DNA from: Puffinus mauretanicus
Taxonomy: Eukaryota; Chordata; Aves; Procellariiformes; Procellariidae
DNA: 64,000 bases
Assembly: GCA_023333565.1 (NCBI GenBank)
Contig: JAJKFH010000374.1
Coordinates: forward strand, 3,472,001-3,536,000
Reading direction: 5' to 3'
Part shown: positions 36,181 through 46,952 of the stretch, piece after piece
Layout: every line of letters begins with the position of its first letter
Position numbering within the stretch: the first letter of the stretch is position 1
The notes under the pieces: generated by a model
What the model saw: the letters and a program-made list of their open reading frames with translations, nothing else
What the model was told of the DNA's origin: nothing
Databases searched by the model: none
Program-made: the position numbers and the translations under genes

Positions 36181-39100
36181 GGGGAGGGATGTCTGGCTGT
36201 GCATTCAGGGTGATGTTTGGGCCTCTAACCTCAGTCCTGTTTCCATTTCTCCACTGAGTGAGTAATGCCAGGCAGCGCTGTTAACTCCTTGCAAGCCAAA
36301 TGAAATGGCCTCTTGGTCTTTCCTCTTCCCAAGAGGTTTGTTCCACATCTGGGTCCTCTGGTGCTGAGTCAGTATGTGTTGGGATGGGATGGAGGAGCAG
36401 GTGTCATTCTGCTGGAGGACGCACCACTCCTTGCCACCCAGATCCATGCTGAGCCTGCCTCCTCCCTGCCTGTGGGAGCACGCTGCAGCACATCTGTGAG
36501 ATGTCACCATCCCCATGCCACGCGCTGAGCATTTCGCCTCATCGCTGCCTGTGATGTTTCACTTCTCCTGCCTCAGACGCAAACCTGCCACTTGCTTGGT
36601 GGTGCAAGTGACAGGTCTGATGGCTCTGACTCTGCAGCTATGGGACGGCTACCAGGAAGTCTCACTCCGAGGCCTCCTTTATGTGAGACGTATTTGGGAT
36701 CCTGGGAGATGTCCCTGCTGCTTGTGAGGATTCCTGTAGCCAGGAAGGGTGGATGGAGGTGACTGCTCAGATCATTTCAGCTTTCTCATAAACTGTCTTG
36801 GTGGAAGGGGACATGGAGGACAGAATGGGAACATCCCTCTACTGCCAGCAAGCTTGCTAAGCCGAGGGTCATTACTCAGGTACCAGGCTGTGCCTGAGAG
36901 CAAGCCACAAGAAGAGCCTTTGCTCTTCCAGTTTGCATGCAGGTTTCTTGCACGGGTGCGAGACCCCACCTTGCAGTGAGTCCATTTGCATGGGAAGGGA
37001 AGCAGGGGGCAGAGTGTGGGTGAGTGTGTGTCAGTGCTTGAGGAACCAGTTCTCTTGCTGGCTGTGTGGGAGAGGGGAGGGATGTAATCCAGGAAAGGTA
37101 CCTGACCACAGGTGTGCTTGGGCATGGTGAGTTAGTGACTGCAGAAGTGTGGCTTATGACAGTGACTGTGTGTGTGTGCGCAAGCGTGTAGGCACAGCCG
37201 GCTGGCTCAGGACTGTCAAGAAGTGATGTGTGATTGGCGGAGTTGTGGATGGGGAATTACTGAACATGGGTTTTTGGTCTCCTATGCAATCGCCTGATCC
37301 TGGCGTTAGCTCTCTGAGCCCTTCCTACTATGGGGACAGCAGCAGGAGTGGTGTGCTCTCCCATCCTTGCTAAGAGCAAAAAAAGAAACCCTGGTAAGAC
37401 TGAATGTCCTTGCAAAGCTTGTCCCCAACCTGTGCAATGACAGCTCAGAGATACCCCTGACTTCTGGGTTGTGTAACGGTGTCAGGGAATGGAGTAGTGG
37501 TCATTGCAGTGACGAGACTCCTGAGTTGACAAGGAGTCACAAGGGCCCTGGAGTATTGGTCCTGCAGCCTGTACGTGAGTAATCTTTGCTCATGTGAGTA
37601 GTCTGGCTGAATCAGTGCCTTACTGAGGCACTTACAGCTTGCAGGCTGGCCAGTGTGGGTGGGCCTGTCTTGTTCTCCTTAGAAGTAGAGCTCTGCTCAA
37701 AAAATTGGCCTGGTGCACCCAGTGAAGTCCAGGAGACCCTCTAGCAATGGTCACCGACTGCACATCCTCATCTTGTAGCTGCCCTTGCAAATGCCTTCGC
37801 CTATCCATGTCTGGATATACCAACTAGAGCACTGTCTGGGTCTCACCAACATTTGTGCGTGAAAGCTCATCCCACAGTGAGACCCTGGTCGTATCCCTCC
37901 TTCCAGAGGATCCTGCATCATGGAGGGGCTCCCCGCAGCTGATGTTCGCATTGACTGCCGAGCCCCCAGCCTGCTCTCAGCCACCATGCCTGTTCTTTCA
38001 CCCCTTTGAAATCCAGCCGTGTGACTGCTAGTCCTGCTGCCTGAGGAAGGTGCTGGCTCTAGAAGTGGTAGGGAACCAGCAGCCCCTCAGACTGTCGTTT
38101 TTGGCAGCGTGCAGCGGGCAGAGAGCGGGGTGTATTTGGAAGAGCTTTGTCTATTGACATTAGTCTCTGCCGGGAGGCTGCGTGCTTCAGTGTTAGCAGT
38201 GGGACTCCTCCGTCAGTTGTGCTCAGCTCTCACCCTTCCCACAGTCAATCAATGAGGGTTTGCCTGAGGAAAGAACAAGCAAACACCCGGAGTTTGACCC
38301 TTTAACATTCCTGCCTTGTCTTTTTGCTGAAAGCTCTCAAAGGTGAATGTGTTAAAAGGGTTTTGAAAAGACACTTTCTCATCCCAATTTGTGGTTGTCA
38401 AACATGGGTAACCTGGATCAGCTCTGTGCACTTGGCCTCTCCTTCCAACCTGCATTTATTGGTGTTTTCTCCACCAGCAATCACAGCCTCTGCTGCTCTG
38501 CCTGCAGTCGGCACACGAGCTGCTGTCTGCCCGGCTTCAGCTGCAAGCAAACTGGAGTCTGGTGCTGAATGTCGGCCTTGCAGCAGATTCCTGAGCCCAC
38601 CGACTCTTTCTCGGGACTGACAAATGGGGAGTTAGAGCTGGGGCCAGAGATGCAAAACTGTTGGGCAACTTTCAGCTCCCGTAATATGAAATACTATGTT
38701 GTAGCCTCGTAGCATCTCCCATGCTAAAGGCTCTTGGTGCTCTCAGATGTGCTGGGGAGCCAGCAGTCGTTTCATCTAGCATTTAAATGTACCATCATTA
38801 GGTTGGCTGGAGGTGGAAAATGGGACAGTCGGGATAAATGATGTTGCCATGCAAAACTGTGCAAGAATTTAGGGTATGAAGCGAACAGGCTTTTTTCATA
38901 TCCAGCTGAAGAAAAAGCCAGAGAGCACATTAGTCTGGGCTAAACACCATAGCCTTTACCTAGCACATCCAGTGAACTTTAATGATGACAAGTGGGTGGC
39001 ATATAGATTTGCAGATCAAGGCTGCATGGTGCCCTCTGCCATTTCGCAGGGGCGTATGAACCTCATGCAGTCGCAGTGTAGAAGCTTGCCAAATGAATCA

Positions 39101-39481
39101 CTCCCCGCTTCCCACAGCAAATGAACCGTGACCAGCACGCAGCCTGGCCAGCACCAAAGTCATTCCTCTCACAAATGACCCCCCTTGGGTCACTGGGGCT
39201 GCCTTCCACTGCGTCGCTTGGCAGGGCTCTTGCCCCTCCACCGCTGTGTCTCTCTGTGTCCACCTGGCACCCCTCTCTCCCCTGTACCCTAAGTCTAAAG
39301 GGGTGTGGGCAGGCTGCGGGGTCCTGGAGCACGGAAGGAGCCATCGCACCCGGCAGGCTGTGCCAGGACACCCGGCATTCAGGTGGGAGCAGAGAGAGGG
39401 GTGTCTGGAGGGGCGCAGCCCTGAGGGCAGCCGGTGCCTTCCCCCTTCATTCCCTGACAACTGGATGGCTAGAAAGGGGGG
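36181..39481. other. Intergenic DNA downstream of ADCK1
   Basis: No exon, RNA gene or transposon was recognised. A short GT run (tgtgtgtgtgtgcgc, about 37168-37182) is present. G/C content rises toward the right-hand LTR, giving long chance frames (for example minus 39098-39628), none with a recognisable protein. Confidence 0.6.
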
Positions 39482-39521
39482 TGCGGTGGGTTGACCCTGG
39501 CTGGACGTCAGGTGCCCACCA

Positions 39522-39650
39522 AAGTGCTCCAGCGTGGGTTCCTCTCCCCACGGGGCCACAGGTCCTTCCAGGAGCCTGCTCCAGCACGGGCTTCCCACGG
39601 GGTCACAGCCTCCTTCGGGCACATCCACCTGCTCCAGTGTGGGGTCCTCC
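39522..39650. repeat. 129-bp duplicated LTR segment, copy A
   Basis: It matches 40189-40317 (copy B) over 129 bp with three mismatches, same orientation, offset 667 bp, no gaps. Copy A lies close to the 3' (U5-side) end of the minus-strand LTR, where the array is otherwise absent. Confidence 0.9.
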
Positions 39651-39777
39651 CCTCCTCAGCCGGACAGGGGAGAGAAAATATAACGAAAGGCTCATGGATC
39701 AAGATAAGGACAAGGAGATCACTCACGGATTATCATCATGGGCAAAACAGAGTCAAATTGGGGGAAAAAAAAATTAA

Positions 39778-39783
39778 TTTATT
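39778..39783 (-). promoter_or_regulatory. LTR poly(A) signal AATAAA (minus strand)
   Basis: TTTATT on + reads AATAAA on the LTR strand, in the context ggtaataaattaatt. It sits past the tandem array on the LTR strand, the expected position of the R/U5 border. Confidence 0.5.
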
Positions 39784-40003
39784 ACCAGTCAAAGCAGAGT
39801 AGCATAATGAGAAATAAAAGCGAAATCTTAAAACACCTTCCCCCCACCCCTCCCTTCTTCCTGGGCTCAACTTCACTCCCGAATTCTCTACCTCCTCCCC
39901 CCGAGCAGCTCAGAGGGACAGGGAGTGGGGGTTGCAGTCAGTTCATCACATGTGGTCTCTGCTGCTTCTTCCTCCTCAGGGGAGGACTCCTCACACTCTT
40001 CCC

Positions 40004-40340
40004 CTGCTCCAGCGTGGGTCCCTCCCACGGGAGACAGTCCTCCATGAACTTCGCCTATGTGAGTCCTTCCCACGGCCTGCAGTTCTTCACGAACTGCTCC
40101 AGCGTGGGTCCCTTCCATGGGGTGCAGTCCTTCAGGACCAGACTGCTCCAGCGTGGGTCCCCCACGGGGTCACAAGTCCTGCCAGCAGAAGTGCTCCAGC
40201 GTGGGCTCCTCTCCCCATGGGGCCACAGGTCCTGCCAGGAGCCTGCTCCAGCACGGGCTTCCCACGGGGTCACAGCCTCCTTCGGGCACATCCACCTGCT
40301 CCAGTGTGGGGTCCTCCATGGGCTGCAGGTGGATATCTGC
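40004..40340. repeat. 45-52-bp tandem array inside LTR
   Basis: The unit core ctgctccagcgtggg(t/c)cc starts at 40004, 40094, 40143, 40190, 40243 and 40295, with a degenerate copy between the first two. Unit lengths run about 45-52 bp. The array stays open for over 100 codons in more than one frame on both strands, which explains the many overlapping frames here. Confidence 0.8.
40189..40317. repeat. 129-bp duplicated LTR segment, copy B
   Basis: This is the source-like copy, embedded in the tandem array. It differs from copy A (39522-39650) at three positions. Confidence 0.9.
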
Positions 40341-40732
40341 TCCACCATGGACCTCCATGGGCTGCAGGGGGACAGCCTGCCTCACCATGGTCTTCACCAC
40401 GGGCTGCAGGGGAATCTCTGCTCCAGTGTCTGGAGCAGCTCCTCCCCTCCTTCACTGACCTTGGTGTCTGCAGACTTGTTGCTCTCACATATTCTCACCC
40501 CTCTTTCTGGCTGCAGTTTGTTGCCCAGTTGTTTTTTTCCCCCTTCTTAAATCCGTTATCCCAGAGGCACTACCACCATTGCTGATGGGCTCGGCCTTGG
40601 CCAGTGGTGGGTCCATCTCAGAGCCGGCTGGCATTGGCTGTATCGGACATAGGGGAAGCTTCTAGCAGCTTCTCACAGAAGCCACCCCTGTAGCCCCCCT
40701 GCTACCACACTTTGCCACACAAACCCCATACA

Positions 40733-41639
40733 GGGGGACAGAAATTTCCTCCTCCTTGGCTCCTCTCTAGAGGCAAGAAGCTGGGGCTGGCTCCTGCCCT
40801 GGCAGCCTGAGCTTTGGCACAACGAAGGCTTCCCCCTTGCTCCCGCCGCTGGGCTCGCGCTGGCATGGGGCCGGGCCTCTGTCAGCCCCGCCAAGATGCC
40901 TGCGGGGTGGGGTCATCCTCCTTCCTCCAGCAGTTGCTCAAGTTCTGTTCAGGACTGTAAAAGTGCTGGACAGTGAGAGATTTACATTTGTAATTAATTA
41001 ATCACCCTTCTGAGAAAAATTATCCTTTCCAAGCACCATAGGGGTGATAGGGATGTCCCCTAACAGCTTACTCCATAAGGTATCACTAGGACCTTTCAGC
41101 TGAAAAGAAAATCTACTATTGGAGTAGTAGCTCTGCTGAAAAGGAGCAGGAAGGGGGTACGGGGGACCCCAGGTACACATGAGCTCGCAGTGGAAACCAT
41201 GTCCTGGGCTACATCAGGAGGAGTGTGGCTGGCAAGGCTACTAATTCTCCTCCTCTCCTTGGTGCTGCTGAGTCCACACCTGAAGCAGTGTACCCTTTCG
41301 GTTCGCTCAGTTCAAGAGGGATGCTGAAAAACTAGATTGGGTCCGGTGGAGGATGTGTGACATGGCCAGGACCTATTGCCCATAGCCTGCAAGGGCGATG
41401 GGCTTGTTTGGCCTAGCAAGGAAGAAGCAAAGGGATGAGCTGATAATGGCCGGCGACTCTTTGAAAGGGAGTTAGAGAGGCAATAGAGCCAAATGCCTTC
41501 TGGCAGTGCCAGATGACTTAGCAACGGCTGATGGCCACAAGTTACAGCTTGGATAGTTAGATTGGGCACAGGGATGAACTTCTTCACCAGACGGGTGGTG
41601 CAGAGCTAGGATATGTCACCCAGAGAGCGTCTCCATCCC
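40733..41639. other. Intergenic DNA, nothing recognised
   Basis: This is unique-looking sequence with no repeat, RNA gene or coding similarity visible to me. It separates the LTR from the first CpG-rich stretch. Confidence 0.5.
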
Positions 41640-42510
41640 AGGGGGCTTCAAGGACCTGGCTGGCCGGTGTGGCTCAGCTGCTCTCCTGCTGGTGAGAGTC
41701 TCCCTCGGAGCGGGAGGGCAGACAGAGGCAGACGCCCCGCGGCCCCTTCCAGCCAGCCTGCCGCGAGGCCTGCCAGCCATGGCACGTCGAATCAGCGCTG
41801 CGGGATGCGGTTGGCTCCGGTTCACCCTTCCCAGCTCTCCCTCTGCGTCGATGTCAGACACAAGATAACGTCCCTGCCCAGGGCTCGTCTCTGCTCTGAA
41901 GCCCAGGCCAGCGCTTGCCGGCTGTTTTCGTTTGGTTTGGTTGTGGAGCCAGGGCTGCGAGCCTGCCTGTCCCAGCAAATGCCAGCCTGGGTAGCTCGCC
42001 TGGCAGTTTAATTGGCCAGCCGCCTCTCGCGTCCTTCTCGGGCAACATCCTCCTCAGCAGAGGCAGTGTGCGCCTTCCCGGGGTTGTGGCTACCTCAGAC
42101 TTTAAACAGGCTTTAAACCAGGAGTAAATTCTATTCACATCCAGCTGAAGGCTTCTTGAGCAGGCTGGAGGGATGCAAAGTGACCTCTGTGTGATGGTAA
42201 CCAGGCCCCACAGAGACAGTGCTGAGCGTTTCCCTCGCTGCGGAGTGGTGGGAGCTACACCCGGCCAAGAGGTCTTCCCCGTGCCAACTCGGAAAGCTGC
42301 CGCCGCTTCTCCGTGGGGTGGCGATCCCCATCTCTGTCCCCTGCAGGGATCACTGCCGTGCGTGCGCCTGCAGCGGTGCCTGAGGGAGCCCTGGGCGGGA
42401 CGTGACCGCACACTTACCTGTGCGCTTCCCGCCGACCCTGCGACACATTCAGCAGCACCGGCCTCCCCCAGGAGACCCCGTGCAGCTCCGGGTGACCTTG
42501 TCAAAGGGTA
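41640..42510. promoter_or_regulatory. CpG-rich stretch with minus-strand splice donor
   Basis: CpG dinucleotides are dense (for example gacgccccgcggccccttcc at 41731-41750 and the 42230-42440 part), unlike the CpG-poor introns. A perfect donor consensus CAG|GTAAGTG lies on the minus strand at 42411-42420. Overlapping long frames exist (240 codons, minus 41854-42576) but have no recognisable domain and are expected in stop-poor GC-rich DNA. It could be a CpG island promoter of an unrecognised transcript. Confidence 0.4.
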
Positions 42511-42730
42511 ACGGCCTTTCTGGGTTGGCTTGTGTGACCTGGAGAGCATCCCTCTGCTTGCTGTCCTCTGTGGCACTCGAGAGCAGCCACGGTGTCAGAC
42601 CACAGGCTGCTCTGTGCACAGCTTCCCTCTTGAGCTGCTTGCTGTAACCCAGGTACTTTGATTTCTGGTGGTCTGGTAAAAACCGTTCACCCAGATTGCA
42701 TAAGCAGTGTGGAGTAGGGAGGAGCTTTGG

Positions 42731-42808
42731 TATTTTACTATTTTATTTTATTTTATTTTATTTTATTTTATTTTATTTTATTTTATTTTACTTTATTTTT
42801 ATTTTCAT
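42731..42808. repeat. (TTTTA)n microsatellite
   Basis: Ten perfect TTTTA units (42741-42790) are flanked by imperfect units on both sides. The perfect core suggests a polymorphic locus. Confidence 0.97.
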
Positions 42809-43079
42809 TTGACTCAGATTCTTTTTTGCTGAGGCTACTTTTCCCTACTCTGATAAATATGAGCATAAATAACACTCATAAAGCCTCTTCCTATAACCAG
42901 GCACTGCAAAGAGGGGAACAAGAATTAGGTCTGACCTAGGATGTGTCTGCATGTAAAATGCACGGTAGCTGCTGGTGGTTTGCAGCCCTGCAGCTCCGGG
43001 CTCAGCGCGGATGCAAGCGAGCGTGTCCGCAGGGTGGCTGCCCCGTGAGCCCCTGCTCTCAGCCCACAGCCTAACAGTG

Positions 43080-43300
43080 CCTCTAACTTTAATAAAGCAA
43101 AGATGGAAGAGATTACTAAATGGTAGCTAATAAACAAAGCAACATGCACGAAGCCTGGTAATATCATATTGCTCTTAAAGAAAATATGAAAAATAGTAAT
43201 CATGGCCATTGTTATTACTGTCTTGTCCTTCACCATGCCTAAACTATCCATCATGCCGATAAGGCTGAAAGGAAAACCCAGCGATATAAGATGCATATAT
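43080..43300. other. Candidate conserved noncoding element
   Basis: This AT-rich non-repetitive block between CpG-rich regions includes gctaataaacaaagcaacat (43115), gtaatatcatattgctctta (43159) and gatataagatgcatatatc (43282). It has no frame or transposon signature. Texture-based inference. Confidence 0.28.
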
Positions 43301-45219
43301 CACAGGGCAGCCAGTCCCGCGCCGCCTGTGCTGCACCCAGTCTGCACTGGGACTGCGGTTGCTCCTTTGCATCATGGGACCATCAAATAAATCAGAGCAG
43401 AACCAAAGCCGGGAGAGCGTGTCGGCGTAGCCACTGGCAGCAGAAGGTCAGCATGGAAATAGCTGCTCTGCAACAGCCGGCGTGGAGACCTGAGCAATGA
43501 GGTGATGTGGGCTGGGGATTTACTTTGGGGTATCAATGCACCTAAAATGCATTGGTGTGAGCCGGACAGAGCCCCAGAGGAAGACGGAGGGAGGAAAGCA
43601 GATTGTCTGATGCGGGGTGGGAAGTCAGCTACAAGTGTGGTACTGCTGGTAACTGCATGGCAGGCTGAACAGTCAGATTCATGGCAGAGTTTCACCCTGG
43701 AGAAATTATACTTGGCTGTTCAATTGTGTACCCAGAGAATAAGAGTTAGTGAAGGCGGGGAAGGGGACGGAGAGCTGCGCAGGCTGTGCGAGGTTGCCTG
43801 AGCAGCCCTGGCTGGCCAAGGGCTGTTCCCTGCAGTTTGCTCTTCAGCCCTGGCCCTGCCCGGGTTACACAGTTCATGCAACTCCTTTAGTTTGGAGACT
43901 GCTCCATGTCTTACTCATGGGATCTCCATCCCAGGTCTTCTTCCCGTGGTTTCCTTTGGTTGCTGCATTTGTACTCTCTGCCAAGCAGTCCTGGACAAGG
44001 GACCGGTCCCTGGGGAGCTCCCGTGGGAGGCCACAGGGCTGTAAAGCTGCTCGGGTGCTCCCGAGCCGTGTGTCCTGTCCCCAGCAGCACCTGAATTTTG
44101 CTATGGGAGTGGGTGGTCTTACAGCCCCTCTCCTGGAGCCTCCCACTGAGGCTGGGCTGGGGGGTCCCACCCTAATGATGCAGGTGGCTCTGAGTATGCT
44201 GCGTAAGCTCCTTCTGCAGCCTGTCTTCTGCTGGGAAGGTTTATTTGCCATATTGTGCTGCCAGGGGAAAAATCACGACTACACGTGTAGCGAGCAGGCG
44301 GCAGAGCACAGCGCTGGCTGTTACTATTGGCAGTTACCCCCTTCACTCGCTTAGGGGCCTACGGATGTCGGAGCGTGGCTGCTGAAATGAAATATTGTTA
44401 AACCTGGGATATAAATCACAGGCAGCCACAGAGTGCTGCGCGAAGGCTTCCCCTAGTGTTTAGCTCAGCCTTGCCATGCTGGCACTGTAGCAGGGACAGT
44501 CCTCTGCCTGGGGACCCCGCTGGGCTGGGTCACGCTCTGCATCCCGGGTGGCCCCACGCAAACGCATCCTGCGGCAGTGGCAGCTGAGCAGAGCCCACAG
44601 AATGGCTCTCCGCCTCTTTCCCTCCCCTGCCTCTTTCCCTCCAGGCTGGGCTCCTGCCCTGCCCTGCCATAGCTGCAGCCGGTCCCGTCTCTGGCTGTTG
44701 GGGGGGATTTCGGGAGGAGATGGGGCACCTCCTGGGAGAGAGGCGATTTGGACTGCAGTGGTGCACGTTGATAAAAAACAAGGAAAACGTAAAGAAAGGC
44801 CTCTGGAATGGCCCAAAGCAAAGTGCTGCATCACGGTGCCCCTCACATGGTAGCACAAAGGCGCTGTGCGATGGCAGGGTCATTGTGGGCTTGCGTGCCC
44901 ATCCCAGGGCACGTCCGAGACACCCAGGTCGGTCAGGAGCACAATGCGATGGAGCTGCCTTCTGACCTCTGAACCAGGGCACGGGGATGGGGTGGCAAGT
45001 GGGGGCAGGAGAGGGGCTTGCCAGGCTGCCCAGCTCTGGAAATCAGCGGCACTGCTGTCTCTGGGGCTGCCTGGCACGAAAAGGAACCATACACCACAAA
45101 TGCCAAAGGTTGGGGCTATCCCTGGACAGCTCAGGCCAGGTTGTTTGTTCACACTCCCCAGTCCTCGCATGTCCCTAATTGTCCCCCTTTCTCATCTTGC
45201 TCCCATTCCTATAAGCTCC
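43301..45219. other. Intergenic DNA, moderately GC-rich
   Basis: No exon, RNA or repeat was recognised. Several 100-200-codon frames (e.g. + 43749-44354, minus 44530-44982) overlap each other on both strands without domain similarity and are rejected as genes. Confidence 0.5.
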
Positions 45220-45560
45220 CAGCAGGCCAGCAGAGTCGCGGCCGCGCAGCAGACACAGGGACCCCGCTGCCGTCTGTGCAGCCCCGGGCCCCTCATGGGG
45301 AGCACCGTGCCCTGCCAGAGCCACCCCCATTGGGGTAGGTCCCCATCAGCTGCCACCGGCCGGCTCAGGCCATGCCTTTCTTCCCCACGCAGCAGGCTTT
45401 CGGCGCCGGCCACCCCCCCGGGGACACCCAGCCGGTCCCTCTCAGGCAGCGACAAAGGCAATTACCTCGCCGCCAGGCGCAATGAGCCCCGCCGAGCTCC
45501 CCCGGCCGGCTGCCGAGACACTTACCTGAAATTAGCTGCGGCCGGCGCGTTGCAGAGGTG
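45220..45560. promoter_or_regulatory. CpG-rich stretch with NotI site
   Basis: CpG-dense DNA includes GCGGCCGC (45238-45245), a word largely confined to CpG islands. A minus-strand donor consensus CAG|GTAAGTG occurs at 45519-45528. It may mark a promoter; no promoter motif such as TATA is evident. Confidence 0.42.
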
Positions 45561-45614
45561 AACGCGGCTGCGATTATGAATGCACTTCTTGTTTGTCTTT
45601 TCAGTGCCGAAATC
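45526..45614 (-). other. Possible minus-strand exon (89 bp)
   Basis: On the minus strand, a pyrimidine-rich acceptor (cgcttctcctcgctgacag) precedes GATTTCGGCACTG..., and the segment ends ...AGCTAATTTCAG|GTAAGTG, a perfect donor. The frame across it is open (short segment DRISALKRQTRSAFII), but nothing is recognised. A + strand acceptor-like tract (ttcttgtttgtcttttcag, ending 45604) overlaps the same segment, so strand is uncertain. Confidence 0.2.
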
Positions 45615-46009
45615 CTGTCAGCGAGGAGAAGCGATAATAACATGCTATTAAGTTCTTTCTGGATAATGTAATTCAGGAGTCAGGAGGCAGTTTGGTCATT
45701 TATGCCTTTGAAAAGCTCAGAATAATTTTCAGTGTCATTATCTTCCATTTTAAAGAGCCCGTTTCAAGCATCAATACTGAGAGCCCCCCTCCTTGCCGCC
45801 TCACCCTTGCTTGTGTGGTTTTCTCCCACCTTTTGTTCCTGTTTTCTCCGAGTTTTCAGGGGTTTGGGGGTTGTTTCCAGTCATTCGTACACCCTGAAGT
45901 ACACACCCAACCCTTTCTTGCTCCCTTTCTCTTTTTATAGTGGGTTTGGGAACCCACTGCTATTTTATTTAGCATCTCTAAGTCGTGGTTGGTGAAGCAG
46001 CAGCTCACG

Positions 46010-46340
46010 AGGCTGGGAAACACCGCTCGGGCCTCGGTGGCAGCGGGCGGAGGGTGGATGTGGTGTGGATTCAGGTCCTCAGGGAAGGAGCAGGACTGTG
46101 GGGGTCGCGGCAGCCCCCCCTGGGGCCGGCGGGGAGAGCCTGGGGAAAGCCCAGCCACCCTCGGGAATGGGGGCACCACACACGCGGGAGATTTTGGTTG
46201 CGTTGGGATGCCGCAGGAGGAGCTGTGCCGCCCGGGCCATGGCGCAGGCGTGGTGCTGGGGAGCCGGTGCAGCCCGGCCACCGCAGCACAAGCAGCCACA
46301 CCGCTCCGGACCGCCGGTCCCTCCGTGTCTCCGGGCACGG
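46010..46340. promoter_or_regulatory. CpG-rich stretch
   Basis: CpG-dense DNA (e.g. gtggcagcgggcggagggtgg, 46036-46056; gccgcccgggccatggcgca, 46226-46245). Several overlapping frames on both strands, up to 179 codons (minus 45856-46395), have no recognisable domain. It may be part of the same island cluster as 45220-45560. Confidence 0.35.
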
Positions 46341-46912
46341 CCGCACCTGATGAGTTATATGCGGAGCTTGATGCATCATTACGTTCTTTGCTCATGCTTT
46401 TGTCAAGTGCGTGCTTCAGGGTAAGTGGCTAATGGATATTTTTGCCCTGAAATAGCCCCCAGGATAGGGAGCAGAGAGGCTCCTCAGCAGATGCAACTTC
46501 AACACCAGCTTACACTGCAGGCATGAAAACAGACAGATGTCTCCGAGTGAATGCAGCAAAAATTACTTTCCAGAACTGGGGCAGGAAAACAATCTGGCTC
46601 CTCTCCTGCATGCACAGAGCATGGCTGAAGAGGAGAATTTTATTTATTAAGTTAATTGGCAACGATCCCTAAAATGTCAGCCTTGGCCTTAAGTTTGTTT
46701 CTAGGCTTGGAAAGCATCCTAGCCCTTCTGTTTTTAAGAGAGGAAGGTATATGTCTCCTTCCATTTTTTATATGCTGGCATTGCCAATGTTTCAATGTGA
46801 ATAGGAGGGCTAATGCCCTTCCATTTGCTGCCTCCTTCCTTCAGAGGGGGAAATGGGATCTCCCAAGCAGAGTACAGAAAATCCGCAGGGAGCAGGCATC
46901 CATCATTAAGCC

Positions 46913-46952
46913 TGGGCTCAGCATGGGCATGATGTTCAGCTCCAGTTCACTT
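46913..46952. repeat. 40-bp direct repeat, copy 1
   Basis: tgggctcagcatgggcatga begins a 40-base word identical to 48839-48878. Similarity stops sharply on the left and fades within about 8 bases on the right. Confidence 0.95.

Larger units (their letters stand above)
39482..40732 (-). mobile_element. Solo LTR (ERVL-type, 1.25 kb) with internal minisatellite
   Basis: TG...CA ends (TGCGGTGGGTTGACCCTGGC at the + left end; ACACAAACCCCATACA at the right) are flanked by a perfect 5-bp GGGGG duplication (39477-39481 and 40733-40737). The minus strand starts TGTATGGGGTTTGTGTGGC, a terminus I recognise from an avian endogenous retrovirus LTR. It holds an AATAAA on the minus strand (39778-39783) and a 45-52-bp tandem array (40004-40340). 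A 129-bp piece of that array is also present near the opposite LTR end (39522-39650). No internal retroviral genes follow, so it is a solo LTR. The long frames across it (270 codons + at 39738; 217 codons + at 39932) are by-products of the repeat. Confidence 0.85.

Noticed and set aside
39738..40550. 270-codon + strand open frame
   Set aside because: It lies entirely inside the solo LTR and is made of minisatellite units (SSVGPxHG...LQ-type repeats) that are open in several frames; no protein family.
41854..42576. 240-codon minus-strand open frame
   Set aside because: GC/CpG-rich DNA with few stops; overlapping frames are open on both strands and no domain, signal or splice-consistent structure is recognisable.
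44866..45561. 231-codon + strand open frame
   Set aside because: Same reason: GC-rich stop-poor DNA, low-complexity Pro/Ser/Arg composition, no similarity recognised, and competing frames on the other strand.
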